This document shows positions 16,348-25,596 of a stretch of 64,000 nucleotides of DNA, in pieces (position 1 is the first letter of the stretch; each line of letters starts with the position of its first letter). The stretch is from Flavobacterium commune (GTDB taxonomy: Bacteria > Bacteroidota > Bacteroidia > Flavobacteriales > Flavobacteriaceae), in NCBI RefSeq assembly GCF_001857965.1, contig NZ_CP017774.1, positions 1,364,001-1,428,000 on the forward strand, written 5' to 3'. The notes below the pieces were generated by a model. It was not told the DNA's origin. It did no database searches and worked only from the letters and a program-made list of their open reading frames with translations. The position numbers and the translations under genes were made by a program.

Positions 16348-16728
16348 AAAATTATTTTTAATCCCTTGAATTTAATGCCTTAGTTTTGAGAGTGCAAATT
16401 GAATTTTTTTTTAAAGGTAAGATGTTAAAAAATGGTTAAAACTTCTGCCAATACTGCAATTTTAAGGACGAATTATGATACAATTTCCATAATTTTAAGA
16501 ACTTTAAGAATTATACTTTTAAAAGTCTAACAGATTGATTTTATTCCATCAAAAAACACTCAAAACAAAAAGCTAATCGCCACAAATTAAATAACTTATA
16601 AATCACAGTGTTTTTCACCTTATCACTCTTTTTAATTAATCTAAAAAAGAAAAATGCTTTTAAATTGAGCTCTCACCAAGTATCCGGTCACTCTGAGGTT
16701 TTTAAGAAATCCAATCCATTAAAAAATC
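16348..16728. other. Divergent intergenic region between moxR and the SDR gene
   Basis: 381 bp of AT-rich sequence with no open frame of note and no palindrome comparable to the neighbouring repeats. It must hold the bat operon promoter. The best candidate is TACCTTTA (minus strand, 16412-16419), one base off TAnnTTTG. No clear element was found for the SDR gene. Confidence 0.4.
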
Positions 16729-17481
16729 ATGAATAAAACAGCATTAATTACTGGTTCCAGCAGCGGAATTGGCAAAGCAACCGCCCAACTTTTAGCCCAA
16801 AATAATTACAATATTATCCTTTGCGGAAGACGTCAGGATCGATTGACAGAACTTGAAAAAGAGTTGAGTCAATTTACCAATACCCACTCTCTTTCATTTG
16901 ATATTAGTGATAAAAATGCCGTATTTGAAAGTATCCACTCATTACCTGAATCATTCTCCAAAATTGATGTTTTAATCAACAATGCAGGAAATGCTCATGG
17001 TCTGGATCCTATTCAGGAGGGAAATATTGACGACTGGGAAGCCATGATTGATATTAATCTCAAAGGACTTTTGTATGTGTCGAAAGCAATAATCCCAAAA
17101 ATGATTGCTCAAAAATCAGGACACATTATCAATATAGGTTCTACCGCAGCCAAACAAGTTTATCCTAACGGAAATGTCTATTGTGCCACCAAACACGCTG
17201 TTGATGCTATCAATAAAAGCATGAAAATGGATTTGAATCCTTATGGAATTCGGGTTGGAGCCATCCATCCGGGACTGGTAGAAACCGAATTTAGTGAAGT
17301 TCGTTTTAAAGGGGATACCGAAAAAGCCGCCAATGTTTATAAAGGTTTCACACCTCTAAAAGCGGAAGATATTGCTGATATCATTCATTTTGTAATTTCA
17401 AGACCTTATCATGTTAACATATCTGATTTAGTCGTCATGTGTACAGCTCAGGGTTCGGCAACTATTATTCAACGAGATTAA
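16729..17481 (+). CDS. SDR-family NAD(P)-dependent oxidoreductase
   Basis: 250 residues, classical short-chain dehydrogenase. It has the cofactor motif TGSSSGIGKA (about 8-17), structural NNAG (about 83-86), catalytic Ser in NIGSTAA and YCATK as the YxxxK pair. GRRQDRL after the second strand points to an NADP preference. It resembles the YdfG-like serine/3-hydroxy acid dehydrogenases, but the substrate cannot be read from sequence. It stands alone, ending in a strong terminator. Confidence 0.87.
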   Translation: MNKTALITGSSSGIGKATAQLLAQNNYNIILCGRRQDRLTELEKELSQFTNTHSLSFDISDKNAVFESIHSLPESFSKIDVLINNAGNAHGLDPIQEGNIDDWEAMIDINLKGLLYVSKAIIPKMIAQKSGHIINIGSTAAKQVYPNGNVYCATKHAVDAINKSMKMDLNPYGIRVGAIHPGLVETEFSEVRFKGDTEKAANVYKGFTPLKAEDIADIIHFVISRPYHVNISDLVVMCTAQGSATIIQRD

Positions 17482-17486
17482 TTCCA

Positions 17487-17522
17487 TAAAAAAACAGCTC
17501 CGGATTGGAGCTGTTTTTTTTT
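17487..17522. terminator. Bidirectional rho-independent terminator
   Basis: CAGCTCC (17495-17501) pairs with GGAGCTG (17507-17513) around a 5-nt loop, with A7 on the left and T9 on the right. It serves the SDR gene and the convergent DUF4382 gene. Confidence 0.92.
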
Positions 17523-17540
17523 ATAAAATTCTATAACTTT

Positions 17541-18353
17541 TTATTCGAATGCAACCGAACCTACATTAGTAACTTCTCCATTCACAACCACCACATTTTC
17601 GACAACAATAGGTGTTTTTCCGGAAGCCACATCCGGAGTTAAAGTCAGTGTATAAGTACCTGCCGGCACACCATTTAACTGAAACGCGCCTGATTCATCA
17701 GCAAAAGCAGCAATGGTTGTATCGCCTAGAGGCACCGAAACTTCTACCTGATAACCTTCAAGCACAGGATCAATCATTCCTTTTATTACACCTGAAACTG
17801 CTGTGGTCGAAACACGTATTACCGGTTTTAAATTGTATATTCCTGAATTTCCTGCTTCTACAATCGATTTAGCCACATCAAAGTCCAAAAGAAATTCATA
17901 GGTAGCTCCTGCTAACAAAGTTTGATTTACCATTAACTTCAACCCTGACTGTTGAGCACTTGGCGTATTCAATTCAATTACCTCATCACCTTTGACAAGC
18001 GTATTATCCTCTCCTAAAACCAATCTAATTTGTCCCACAAATCCCGCAGGAACTATATTATCAGCCAATAAAAGACTTACTCCACCTGTTAAATCCAATA
18101 GATTATACACTCCCGGAGTAAATTCGTCACTCACGATACTTACCCAGCCCTCATCTCCGGACTCGATTGAAGTCTTCATCATAATATCCTGAACATCAAT
18201 ATTCACTTCGTCATAATCTCCGGGAGCATCCGTCATACGTACCATAACTCTTGCTGTCTGAGAACTATCGTCATTATCATTACATCCAATTAACGACAAA
18301 CACACAAATGCTATTAAACTAAAACTTAACACATAAAATTTAATCTTTTTCAT
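17541..18353 (-). CDS. DUF4382 lipoprotein with a C-terminal Cna-B-like domain
   Basis: 270 residues. The lipoprotein signal ends at Cys24 (SLIGC), followed by an acidic DNDDSS linker. The DUF4382 domain (about 33-175) is marked by VRMTDAPGDYDEVNIDV, with GVSLLLADNIVPAG later. A carboxypeptidase-regulatory/Cna-B-like beta domain (about 180-268) contains GAFQLNGVPAGTYTLTL. It is probably exposed on the outer membrane; the role of DUF4382 is unknown. Monocistronic. Confidence 0.85.
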   Translation of the reverse strand: MKKIKFYVLSFSLIAFVCLSLIGCNDNDDSSQTARVMVRMTDAPGDYDEVNIDVQDIMMKTSIESGDEGWVSIVSDEFTPGVYNLLDLTGGVSLLLADNIVPAGFVGQIRLVLGEDNTLVKGDEVIELNTPSAQQSGLKLMVNQTLLAGATYEFLLDFDVAKSIVEAGNSGIYNLKPVIRVSTTAVSGVIKGMIDPVLEGYQVEVSVPLGDTTIAAFADESGAFQLNGVPAGTYTLTLTPDVASGKTPIVVENVVVVNGEVTNVGSVAFE

Positions 18354-18442
18354 ATCTTTCGGTTATTAAAATTTAACTTCATCTATTAACGATTAAATTT
18401 ACGAAATATTATTGTCTCCTCAGTCAATTAGTTCTATAAACC

Positions 18443-19582
18443 ATGATTAACAAGCGATTATTAATAAAGAATTTATTGGCCCATAACGACGAAAACAGTT
18501 TTTATGACAAAAAACGCCAGTTGAATTTGCATACCAAAGAAGGCAAGGCAAAATTCTTAAAGCATATTTGCGCTTTGTCTAATTCTAATCCTGCTAACAA
18601 TTCCTATATAGTTGTTGGGGTCGAAGATCAGGACAATCAAATTATAGGGGTTGATTTTTTTGACGACAGCCATATTCAAAATTTAATCAATGCGTACTTA
18701 GAAAATCCGCCTAAAATTCAGTACGAAAACGTTCCTTTTCCCAATCTATCTAAAGATAAGGTAATTGGACTGGTAACAATTAAACCTAAAAATAAAATTT
18801 CGTCATTTAAAAAAGGGATTTACACCATTCCTGCCCATAGTGTTTTTATCCGACGCGGAAGCAACACCACACCTACCGAAGATAAAATTGAAAAAAACTA
18901 CCTGAATACCGAAACGGTAATTGATCTCGAAAACAATTCGCGCAACAATATCCAATATACCCTTGACGGTGTTTTTGATTTCATGAATTTCCGGCACAAA
19001 GACATGGCTCCAAAATACAAAGTATTCAAAGAGTTGTTTATTATTTGCTGGGCTGGAATTCCTAAAACGGTTCGGGACAAAACCTTCTTATCCCGCGTAG
19101 ATATTGAACTCATTAACGAACACATCAAATTGTTTTATTCGGCTCAGGATGTTGTAACTATTTCGTTTGACGAAGATACTTTTACCATTACCGAATATGT
19201 TCCGCTGGGATTAAACGACAAAACCAGTTATTATCCGCTGGAACAGCAAACGATTTATTTTTTCGAAAATGGCTATTACAAAATAGAAAGTAAAATGCTA
19301 TTTCAACCTCCTGTGTTCAACAAAAAAATGCTTTTCCATATTTATAATAACAACCAGGCATTAATCAATAAGCTTAAAAAAGAAATGCAGCTCAGTAGCC
19401 GGGAACAAAAAGATCTCGAAAACCTGCCTTCTACTTTTATGATTTGCTATCTCAATGGTTTTGAAGATGCCAAAAGAAAATTAATAGATGCCAAACCCTA
19501 CCTAAAACCCTTTCCTTCGGTTTATTTATCCTTTAAAGAAGCCATGAGAGTATTGCGAAAAATGAAATATGATGTACAATAA
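18443..19582 (+). CDS. AlbA_2 (Schlafen-like) putative DNA-binding protein
   Basis: 379 residues, cytoplasmic. The N-terminal part (about 25-145) carries AlbA_2 features: LHTKEGKAKFLKHICALSN, YIVVGVEDQDNQIIGVD and VFIRRGSNTTPTE. Such domains are often labelled ATP-binding or transcriptional regulators. The C-terminal 230 residues are not recognised and hold no obvious helix-turn-helix. It is convergent with the response regulator gene (6 bp between stops). The role is unknown. Confidence 0.75.
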   Translation: MINKRLLIKNLLAHNDENSFYDKKRQLNLHTKEGKAKFLKHICALSNSNPANNSYIVVGVEDQDNQIIGVDFFDDSHIQNLINAYLENPPKIQYENVPFPNLSKDKVIGLVTIKPKNKISSFKKGIYTIPAHSVFIRRGSNTTPTEDKIEKNYLNTETVIDLENNSRNNIQYTLDGVFDFMNFRHKDMAPKYKVFKELFIICWAGIPKTVRDKTFLSRVDIELINEHIKLFYSAQDVVTISFDEDTFTITEYVPLGLNDKTSYYPLEQQTIYFFENGYYKIESKMLFQPPVFNKKMLFHIYNNNQALINKLKKEMQLSSREQKDLENLPSTFMICYLNGFEDAKRKLIDAKPYLKPFPSVYLSFKEAMRVLRKMKYDVQ

Positions 19583-19588
19583 TAAAAT

Positions 19589-19999
19589 CTAAATCTCCTC
19601 AATAATATTTTTTAACAGATCTATCAATTTCTCTTTTGTTATTGGTTTTATTATATAATCTGAGACTAAATTATTTTTTTTAGCCAATTCCACATCACTC
19701 GGCGAAATTGACGAGGAACATATATATATCGTTATTTTTTTATCAATTTTAGGCGCAAGTGTTGTAAACTGATCTAGAAACTGCCAACCGTCCATAATAG
19801 GCATACTAAGATCCAGCAATATGATTTCGGGCAACGCATTTAAATCCTCACGATGCTCTTTAAGAAAATTTATTGCATCCAGACCATTACCAAAAACCCT
19901 GATTAACTCTACCAAACTTGTACTTTCAATAGCTTTTTTGGTTAAAAAAACAAAAATGTCATCATCATCTATTAATGTCATATTCTTGATTGTCTTCAT
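19589..19999 (-). CDS. Single-domain response regulator
   Basis: 136 residues, receiver domain only. Acidic pocket DDDD near residues 11-14, phospho-acceptor Asp in ILLDLSMPIMDGW (about 64), Ser switch in CSSS, and Lys in IIKPI. There is no output domain, so it works by protein contact, as CheY- or Rcp1-like regulators do. Its ATG overlaps the kinase stop by 4 bp (19996-19999), so the two are one translational unit and very probably a cognate pair. Confidence 0.9.
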   Translation of the reverse strand: MKTIKNMTLIDDDDIFVFLTKKAIESTSLVELIRVFGNGLDAINFLKEHREDLNALPEIILLDLSMPIMDGWQFLDQFTTLAPKIDKKITIYICSSSISPSDVELAKKNNLVSDYIIKPITKEKLIDLLKNIIEEI

Positions 20000-21078
20000 A
20001 TTTTTAAATTTTTAAATTCTATAAAAAAAGTTGTTCCTACATCTACTTTACTTTCAACCCAAATTCTGCCTCCCATTGCCTCTACCTGTGTTTTAATCAA
20101 ATAAAGACCAAAGCCCTTTGCATCCTTATGCTTGTGAAAGGTTTTACGAATCTTAAAAATATGATGATTATGCATTTCCAAATCAATACCCAGACCATTA
20201 TCGCTAACCGTTAATAAAAAATTGTCTTCTTCTTGTTTCGCTTTAATTTCAAGAACTAATTTTCTATCCGGGGACCTATATTTTAAAGCATTGCTAATCA
20301 AATTAGTTAACACACTATCAATATACTTTTGCGGAAAATATATTTTAGAAACACCTACTAATTCTGTTTTAACAGTAACCTCATATTTTTTAATTTGAGT
20401 TACAAATAAGTTCAAATTCTTTTCTAAAATTTCTTCAACAATAATCTCATCAATTTTAATTCCGGCATCCTGCTGCACTTGAATAGATTCTACTAATTCA
20501 TTAAAAACTTCCAATAAATGATTAATTACCGGTTTTATTTTTACTTGAATTTCCTTTCGCTCCTCTTCATTTTTGCTCTGCTCGATGAAATCTACTAACA
20601 TTGCGATATTAGTTAATGGTGCTCTTAAATTATGTGAAACAATGTTACAAAAATCAACCAACTGTTTGTTCATTATTTCTAAAGCAGAAGAATATCTAAT
20701 CAGATTTTCTTCTGCTTTTTTTCTATCCGTAATATCCGAACGAATTGCAATATATTGATATGGCTTGCCTTTATCATTTAAAAAAGGGACAATAGTAGTA
20801 TCTACCCAATAAGTAGTTCCATCTTTAGCCTTATTTTTTAATTCTCCTTTCCAAATCTTCCCTTTGGCTATAGTAGTCCATATATTTTTAATAAAATCTT
20901 TAGAATGAAAACCAGAATTAATAATCCTATGATCCTTACCTATTAATTCTTCTCTATTGAACTTAGAAATTTTGCAAAAATTATCATTTGCATGTATTAT
21001 TATACCTTTTTGATCAGTAATGGCAACAATAGCTGATTCATCTAGAGCATGTTTGTAATCAGAGAGTTCTTTTTTCAT
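19996..21078 (-). CDS. PAS-domain sensor histidine kinase (soluble)
   Basis: 360 residues without membrane segments. A PAS domain (about 8-125) with ITDQKGIIIHANDNFCKIS and a PAC region TYWVDTTIVPFLNDKG. The phospho-accepting His is in VSHNLRAPLTNI (about 148), and the ATPase domain has N-box NLISNALKY and G1 DNGLGIDLE, then KGFGLYLIKTQVEAMGG. The HNLRxP form of the H-box is typical of Bacteroidota PAS kinases. It pairs with the overlapping response regulator. Confidence 0.9.
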   Translation of the reverse strand: MKKELSDYKHALDESAIVAITDQKGIIIHANDNFCKISKFNREELIGKDHRIINSGFHSKDFIKNIWTTIAKGKIWKGELKNKAKDGTTYWVDTTIVPFLNDKGKPYQYIAIRSDITDRKKAEENLIRYSSALEIMNKQLVDFCNIVSHNLRAPLTNIAMLVDFIEQSKNEEERKEIQVKIKPVINHLLEVFNELVESIQVQQDAGIKIDEIIVEEILEKNLNLFVTQIKKYEVTVKTELVGVSKIYFPQKYIDSVLTNLISNALKYRSPDRKLVLEIKAKQEEDNFLLTVSDNGLGIDLEMHNHHIFKIRKTFHKHKDAKGFGLYLIKTQVEAMGGRIWVESKVDVGTTFFIEFKNLKI

Positions 21079-21411
21079 TTGTAAATACCACTTAAACTTA
21101 ATTTATATAAATCTTCCCTGAAATATTTTATTTTTTAACCCACGGCAAAACTGTACCAGGCAAAATCCTTAACATATTCTAGACTTAAAAATATTTCTAT
21201 GCAAATACTAAAATACAGTATAAAACTACAAAAAAGTATATGAAATTCTACAAAAACAAATAGTTTTTTTAAAAAAATATAAATAATATCTTATCCTGTT
21301 TTTTTATCCATTCCACATTTTTTTACAAACTGATACATTAAAAAATCCTTTGCTTTCTCTTTCTTAAAACATTTTTTATTAAATTACGGAATAAATGCAG
21401 ATTTCAAAAAA
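21079..21411. other. Divergent AT-rich intergenic region
   Basis: 333 bp between the PAS kinase and the phosphoesterase gene, with no open frame. It holds one TTCTAC half-site (about 21247-21252) like those of the operators at 22732 and 25553, but not the other half. No confident promoter element was found. Confidence 0.4.
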
Positions 21412-22137
21412 ATGAGAACATTAGTAATAGGAGACATTCATGGAGGTTTACGTGCCTTGCATCAAATTATGGAAAGAGCTAAAGTTACCGAAAAAGACAA
21501 ACTCATCTTTCTGGGGGATTATGTTGATGGCTGGAGTCAATCGCCACAAGTACTCAATTATTTAATTGATTTAAATACAAAAAACGACTGTGTTTTCATT
21601 AGAGGAAATCATGATGAACTGTTATTGCACTGGTTAAAAGACAGTACTGATAATCTTTTATGGTACGATCATGGTGGCGAAGCGACAGTAATAGCCTATG
21701 AGAAAGTAAGCAAAGAAATCAAACAAATCCATATTGAATTTTTACAATCGCTAAAAGATTATTACCTCGACGACCAACAAAGACTATTTATTCATGCAGG
21801 ATTTACCAATATGAACGGAGTTAATTATGAATACTTCCCGAGATTATTTTATTGGGACAGAACCTTATGGGAAACGGCTTTGGCCTTAGACGAAAACATG
21901 AGTACTACTAATTTATTATACCCTAAAAGACTTAGCATATATAACGAAATTTACATTGGTCACACACCTGTTTCCCGAATTGGAAAAACAATTCCCGTAA
22001 ACAAAGCCTGTATTTGGAATATCGATACAGGAGCCGCTTTCAAAGGCCCACTAACCATTATGGACATTGACACCAAAGAATTCTGGCAAAGTGAACCATT
22101 ACATCAATTATATTTTGAGGAAAAAGGAAGAAATTAA
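21412..22137 (+). CDS. Calcineurin-like metallophosphoesterase
   Basis: 241 residues. The metal-binding motifs of the PPP/calcineurin-like family are intact: GDIHGG (7-12), GDYVDG (about 36-41), RGNHDE (about 64-69), and later His in FIHAGFT and YIGHTPV. The layout is that of bacterial serine/threonine phosphatases or diadenosine-tetraphosphatase-like enzymes; the substrate is not determinable. The DUF6646 barrel gene follows with its own promoter, which begins inside the 3' end of this gene. Confidence 0.87.
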   Translation: MRTLVIGDIHGGLRALHQIMERAKVTEKDKLIFLGDYVDGWSQSPQVLNYLIDLNTKNDCVFIRGNHDELLLHWLKDSTDNLLWYDHGGEATVIAYEKVSKEIKQIHIEFLQSLKDYYLDDQQRLFIHAGFTNMNGVNYEYFPRLFYWDRTLWETALALDENMSTTNLLYPKRLSIYNEIYIGHTPVSRIGKTIPVNKACIWNIDTGAAFKGPLTIMDIDTKEFWQSEPLHQLYFEEKGRN

Positions 22138-22146
22138 GTACATTTG
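22115..22146 (+). promoter_or_regulatory. Bacteroidota-type promoter of the DUF6646 gene
   Basis: TTG at 22115-22117, 21-bp spacing, TACATTTG at 22139-22146. Both elements and the spacing match the flavobacterial consensus. Transcription would start near 22152, leaving a leader of about 13 nt before ATG 22165, which rules out the alternative TTG start at 22144. Confidence 0.7.
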
Positions 22147-22164
22147 CATAAAAAAAACATTCTT

Positions 22165-22662
22165 ATGAAAAAGACATTTAGCTTAGTCTTATTAGCTTTT
22201 AGCTGCCTAATTAATGCGCAAGCCTATAAAGGAAAAGGAGATATTAAATTTGACATTGCCGCCAATATTCAAAACGGAGGTTCGGGAATTCGTCTTTCAA
22301 ACGATTATGGACTGGGAGAGAATATTTCTGTTGGAGTAGTAACTTCTTACCTATTGTCTGTAAGCAAAAACAATCTGGGAGAAAAACCTGATTTTGGGGA
22401 TCGAATTGACATCAAAGCCCGTTTTAATGCTAATCTGGGCAATGTGTTTAACATAGACGAAAAAGTTGATATCTACCCTGGACTGGATTTAGGAATTCGA
22501 AATTTTGGAGCGCATTTGGGTATCCGTTATTTCTTTACGGATGGTTTTGGGATTGTTAGCGAAATAGGCGTTCCTATTGCTAAATACAAACCAGAAGCCA
22601 GCGGATTTGAACGATTAAATAATCAGTTTGTATTTAATATTGGAGCTTCTTTCAATTTATAA
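22165..22662 (+). CDS. DUF6646-family outer-membrane beta-barrel protein
   Basis: 165 residues from ATG 22165. A signal peptide MKKTFSLVLLAFSCLINAQ is followed by alternating beta strands with AYKGKGDIKFDIAANIQNGG, GLGENISVGV and a terminal strand FVFNIGASFNL ending in an aromatic-hydrophobic pattern, as in 8-stranded outer-membrane barrels. I recognise the family as DUF6646 of flavobacteria; no function is known. A frame extending to TTG 22144 exists but starts inside the promoter element. Confidence 0.82.
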   Translation: MKKTFSLVLLAFSCLINAQAYKGKGDIKFDIAANIQNGGSGIRLSNDYGLGENISVGVVTSYLLSVSKNNLGEKPDFGDRIDIKARFNANLGNVFNIDEKVDIYPGLDLGIRNFGAHLGIRYFFTDGFGIVSEIGVPIAKYKPEASGFERLNNQFVFNIGASFNL

Positions 22663-22729
22663 ACTCCTTATTGCAACACACTAATTTTTTTCCGGTCAAA
22701 ATACCAACACTAATCTCTTAAAAAAACTC

Positions 22730-22749
22730 GTGTAGAATTAATTCTACAC
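22730..22749. promoter_or_regulatory. 20-bp palindromic operator upstream of the kinase/regulator pair
   Basis: GTGTAGAATTAATTCTACAC is a perfect palindrome with core GTAGAA-N4-TTCTAC at 22732-22747. The same core stands at 25553-25568 before the barrel gene, at nearly the same distance from a TAnnTTTG element. It lies in the 380-bp gap 22663-23042, which otherwise holds only the promoter at 22775-22798, a small AGATTT/AAATCT stem near 22836-22855, and AT-rich leader. Confidence 0.75.
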
Positions 22750-22774
22750 TGGTTTTTATAATGTTTTACATCGT

Positions 22775-22798
22775 TTGTAAAGAATAAACCTAATTTTG
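22775..22798 (+). promoter_or_regulatory. Promoter of the histidine kinase/LuxR regulator pair
   Basis: TAATTTTG at 22791-22798 followed by TAC. A TTG at 22775-22777 is only 13 bp upstream, shorter than the 17-23 bp of the usual consensus, the same short spacing as in the partner promoter at 25597-25620. A weak core with an upstream palindrome 43 bp away fits an activator-dependent promoter. Confidence 0.5.
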
Positions 22799-23042
22799 TA
22801 CCGTATAAAAAGAAAAAATCTTTTTTATAAATTTAAAGATTTGCCCAAATCTACTTTTAAAACTTTCCTTTTAATTATTTAATATGGATCTCTTGTTTAG
22901 TTAAACTTTTTTGTCTGACAAATGCTTAATTACTACTAAATAACTACCAAATGAGAAACAATTAATAAGTTCTATTTTTTAAAAATTGCCGTTAAAAAAC
23001 AACCGCTATTTCTTAATAATTCTTTTTAATATTAAATAAGCT

Positions 23043-24794
23043 TTGATCAAAACACCTTCTGCATCACGTACTTTCTATTTGAAAAAATTAAAATTTGAAC
23101 ATAGAAAAATCATTCATTATACCTTATTGGCTTGTGTTATTTTATTGCAAATTACAGCAATCATCATCTGGTATAACGAAACAAAAAATGAAACCAAATT
23201 ATCCAATACTATTGAAGATATTGCTTCTTCAAAAAAGATAATTAACTACACGTACCTTGTAAACAATTCTTTAATTAAATCGCAGGAACATTTTGGCAAT
23301 TATCTTAATGATAAAGATGAAAATAACTTTCAAAAATATTCTTCTTCATTAAACAACGTCAATCGTTTATTAGACAGTTTACAAATTCTGGGCAATGAAA
23401 AAGGTGTTTATAAAAAAATAATTTCAAAAAAAGACCAAACACAAACTCAGATTGTAGCCTTAAAAGCGACTATTGATTCTATTATCAACAACCAAACAAA
23501 TAAAAATCATGATGAGAATTCGAATCTTTTTAAATTGACAAAATTCGAATCTAAAAAAATACTGGACAGCGTTAAAACCGATTCTTACATCAAAGTCGAT
23601 AGTATTTCCAGAAAAGGTTTACTGGCCAGACTGGGAGACGCTTTTGCAGGAAGACTTAATGTTCAAAAAGAACAACTCAATACAGTTGTGACAATGAAAT
23701 ACAAAGACAAGGTAATTACCGGAAGTATCGAAGATCAGTTAAAAACAGTTTTTAATAAAACCAACAACTATTACCAAAATGAATTTCTTAATTTAAAGAA
23801 AACATTTTTGGAATTAGAAAGCAAAGATGCCCAATTAATTACACTCAATAATGAATTATTAAAAATAAGTCAAACCGTAATTTCGGACTATAAAAACTCG
23901 GCCGACCTGCTTCAAACGGGCAGTGAAAACAATATCATTAATCAATACCAATCGAATAAAATTATCCGAAATTATTCCTTGCTGTTCCTGATTGTAATCA
24001 TGTTCATAGTATCTCTTATTCTGCTAAGTTTTACCCATCTTACTTTTGAATATGAAAAAAGATTAATAGCTGCTCAAAATCAAATTCGTCAGAGTTTGAT
24101 TTTCAAAAACCGAATCATCGGTATGATTAGTCACGAGATACGATCGCCACTCAATATCATATCAATGTACAGCCGAAAAGTGCGTTCTTTAATCAAAGAA
24201 AAAGAACTTAAAGATACTTTTAAATCTATAGAATTTACAACGAACTCATTGCTGCTGTTATCCAATCAAATTTTAGAATATTCTAAAGAAGAAGACAAGA
24301 AATTAGAGCTAAAAAACAAAAATCTTTTTTTCAAAACCGAAATATACCAAATCATTTCATCCATGACAGCTCTGGCAGAAGTCAAAGGAAATAAAATAAA
24401 AATTCTTTCTAATCTCGATTCGGATTGTGAAGTATATACTGATGTGACTAAAATTCATCAATTATTCTACAACATAATTGGTAACGCAAACAAGTTTACC
24501 GAAAATGGCAACATAATTGTTAATATTAATAACCAAAACAGCTCCGATTATGAAATGAATCTTCAGGTTGAAGTAACCGATGATGGAATGGGTATTAACC
24601 CAAATGATTTAGAAAATATTTTTGAATCCTACTATCAGGGAACGGTTTCCGGAAAAGTAAATGATTTAGGTGTGGGTCTGGGATTAAATTTATGCAAAGA
24701 AATAGTTGAATTGTTTGATGGAGAAATCAGCGTTCAAAGCCAAAAAGGTAAAGGAACAACTGTAAAATTCAATTTAATATTGAGCAAGGTTTAA
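23043..24794 (+). CDS. Membrane sensor histidine kinase
   Basis: 583 residues. A transmembrane helix (about 23-43, HYTLLACVILLQITAIII), an extracytoplasmic helical sensor region of about 265 residues with no recognised domain, a second helix (about 311-331), then HisKA with ISHEIRSPLNII and an ATPase domain with N-box IIGNANKFTENGN, DDGMGINPNDL and GVGLGLNLCKEIVE. Classical membrane-bound kinase. The start is TTG at 23043; no in-frame ATG exists before the first helix, so this rare start is probably real or the start lies slightly further upstream. The cognate regulator gene starts 12 bp downstream. Confidence 0.87.
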   Translation: MIKTPSASRTFYLKKLKFEHRKIIHYTLLACVILLQITAIIIWYNETKNETKLSNTIEDIASSKKIINYTYLVNNSLIKSQEHFGNYLNDKDENNFQKYSSSLNNVNRLLDSLQILGNEKGVYKKIISKKDQTQTQIVALKATIDSIINNQTNKNHDENSNLFKLTKFESKKILDSVKTDSYIKVDSISRKGLLARLGDAFAGRLNVQKEQLNTVVTMKYKDKVITGSIEDQLKTVFNKTNNYYQNEFLNLKKTFLELESKDAQLITLNNELLKISQTVISDYKNSADLLQTGSENNIINQYQSNKIIRNYSLLFLIVIMFIVSLILLSFTHLTFEYEKRLIAAQNQIRQSLIFKNRIIGMISHEIRSPLNIISMYSRKVRSLIKEKELKDTFKSIEFTTNSLLLLSNQILEYSKEEDKKLELKNKNLFFKTEIYQIISSMTALAEVKGNKIKILSNLDSDCEVYTDVTKIHQLFYNIIGNANKFTENGNIIVNINNQNSSDYEMNLQVEVTDDGMGINPNDLENIFESYYQGTVSGKVNDLGVGLGLNLCKEIVELFDGEISVQSQKGKGTTVKFNLILSKV

Positions 24795-24806
24795 ATTAAA
24801 AACATT

Positions 24807-25457
24807 ATGAAATTATCAAACAATTACAGCTTTTTAATTACTGATGATCACAGTATTGTAAGACAAGGAATTTCGATGCTTATTAACGAATTGTTTTTAA
24901 GTCCTAAAATTTACAAGTCAGGAAACTTTAAAGATACTTTCAAAATTTTAAACGAAACTAAAATTGATCTTTTGATTTTAGACATTAATTTCCCCGAAGG
25001 AAACAGCATCAATATTATCAAGGATATTAAAACCATTCAACCCGAAATTAAAATTTTAATTTTCACTGCCTACAATGAAGATATTTATGCTTTGCGTTAT
25101 TTAAACTCTGGTGCTTCAGGTTATCTGAACAAAGGCAGTTCCGAAGATGAAATGAAACAAGCTTTAACAAGCATGATTTTATCCGGAAAATACTTAACTC
25201 AAAACGTAAAAGACCGAATTTTAGATTCTTATATCACTAAATCACCCATCAATCCTATTGAACAATTATCCAATCGGGAATTAGAAGTAGCCAGAATGCT
25301 GATTAAAGGCCTTGGAAACCTGGAAATATCCGATCTTTTAAACATCAAAAAAACAACTGTCAGTACATTTAAAAACCGAATTTTTGAAAAATTAGAAATC
25401 GATAATCTGGCAGCTCTTATCGAACTTTTTCGTTTGTATAATGATGATGAAAAATAA
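24807..25457 (+). CDS. LuxR/NarL-family response regulator
   Basis: 216 residues. Receiver domain (about 8-125) with TDDHSIVRQGI, phospho-acceptor Asp in LLILDINFPEG (about 55), Thr in IFTAYNE and Lys in LNKGSS. A LuxR-type helix-turn-helix (about 150-212) has LSNRELEVARMLIKGLGNLEISDLL in two helical parts and VSTFKNRIFEKL. Family members bind short inverted repeats as dimers. The GTAGAA-N4-TTCTAC palindromes flanking this operon are the natural candidate sites (inference). It is followed by a terminator. Confidence 0.92.
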   Translation: MKLSNNYSFLITDDHSIVRQGISMLINELFLSPKIYKSGNFKDTFKILNETKIDLLILDINFPEGNSINIIKDIKTIQPEIKILIFTAYNEDIYALRYLNSGASGYLNKGSSEDEMKQALTSMILSGKYLTQNVKDRILDSYITKSPINPIEQLSNRELEVARMLIKGLGNLEISDLLNIKKTTVSTFKNRIFEKLEIDNLAALIELFRLYNDDEK

Positions 25458-25511
25458 TAAAACCTTTTTTTCTTCATCAAAATTTTAGTCTTCGTTTCAA
25501 AAACCCAAAAT

Positions 25512-25544
25512 AGTTATCAATAATTTGATAGCTGTTTTTTTTTT
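25512..25544 (+). terminator. Rho-independent terminator of the kinase/regulator operon
   Basis: AGTTATCAA (25512-25520) pairs with TTGATAGCT (25525-25533, one G-U pair) around loop TAAT. A GT and then a run of ten T follow. Confidence 0.85.
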
Positions 25545-25552
25545 AACTCCTT

Positions 25553-25568
25553 GTAGAAATAATTCTAC
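25553..25568. promoter_or_regulatory. Second GTAGAA-N4-TTCTAC operator, before the barrel gene
   Basis: GTAGAAATAATTCTAC has the same two hexamer arms and spacing as the palindrome at 22732-22747. It lies 44 bp before TATATTTG (25613-25620), against 43 bp in the other copy. Confidence 0.75.
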
Positions 25569-25596
25569 TTATCATTACTAAATCCACTACAAAGCG

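Noticed and set aside
22144..22164. TTG start for the DUF6646 protein
   Set aside because: This TTG is within the TACATTTG promoter element; the signal peptide starts at ATG 22165.
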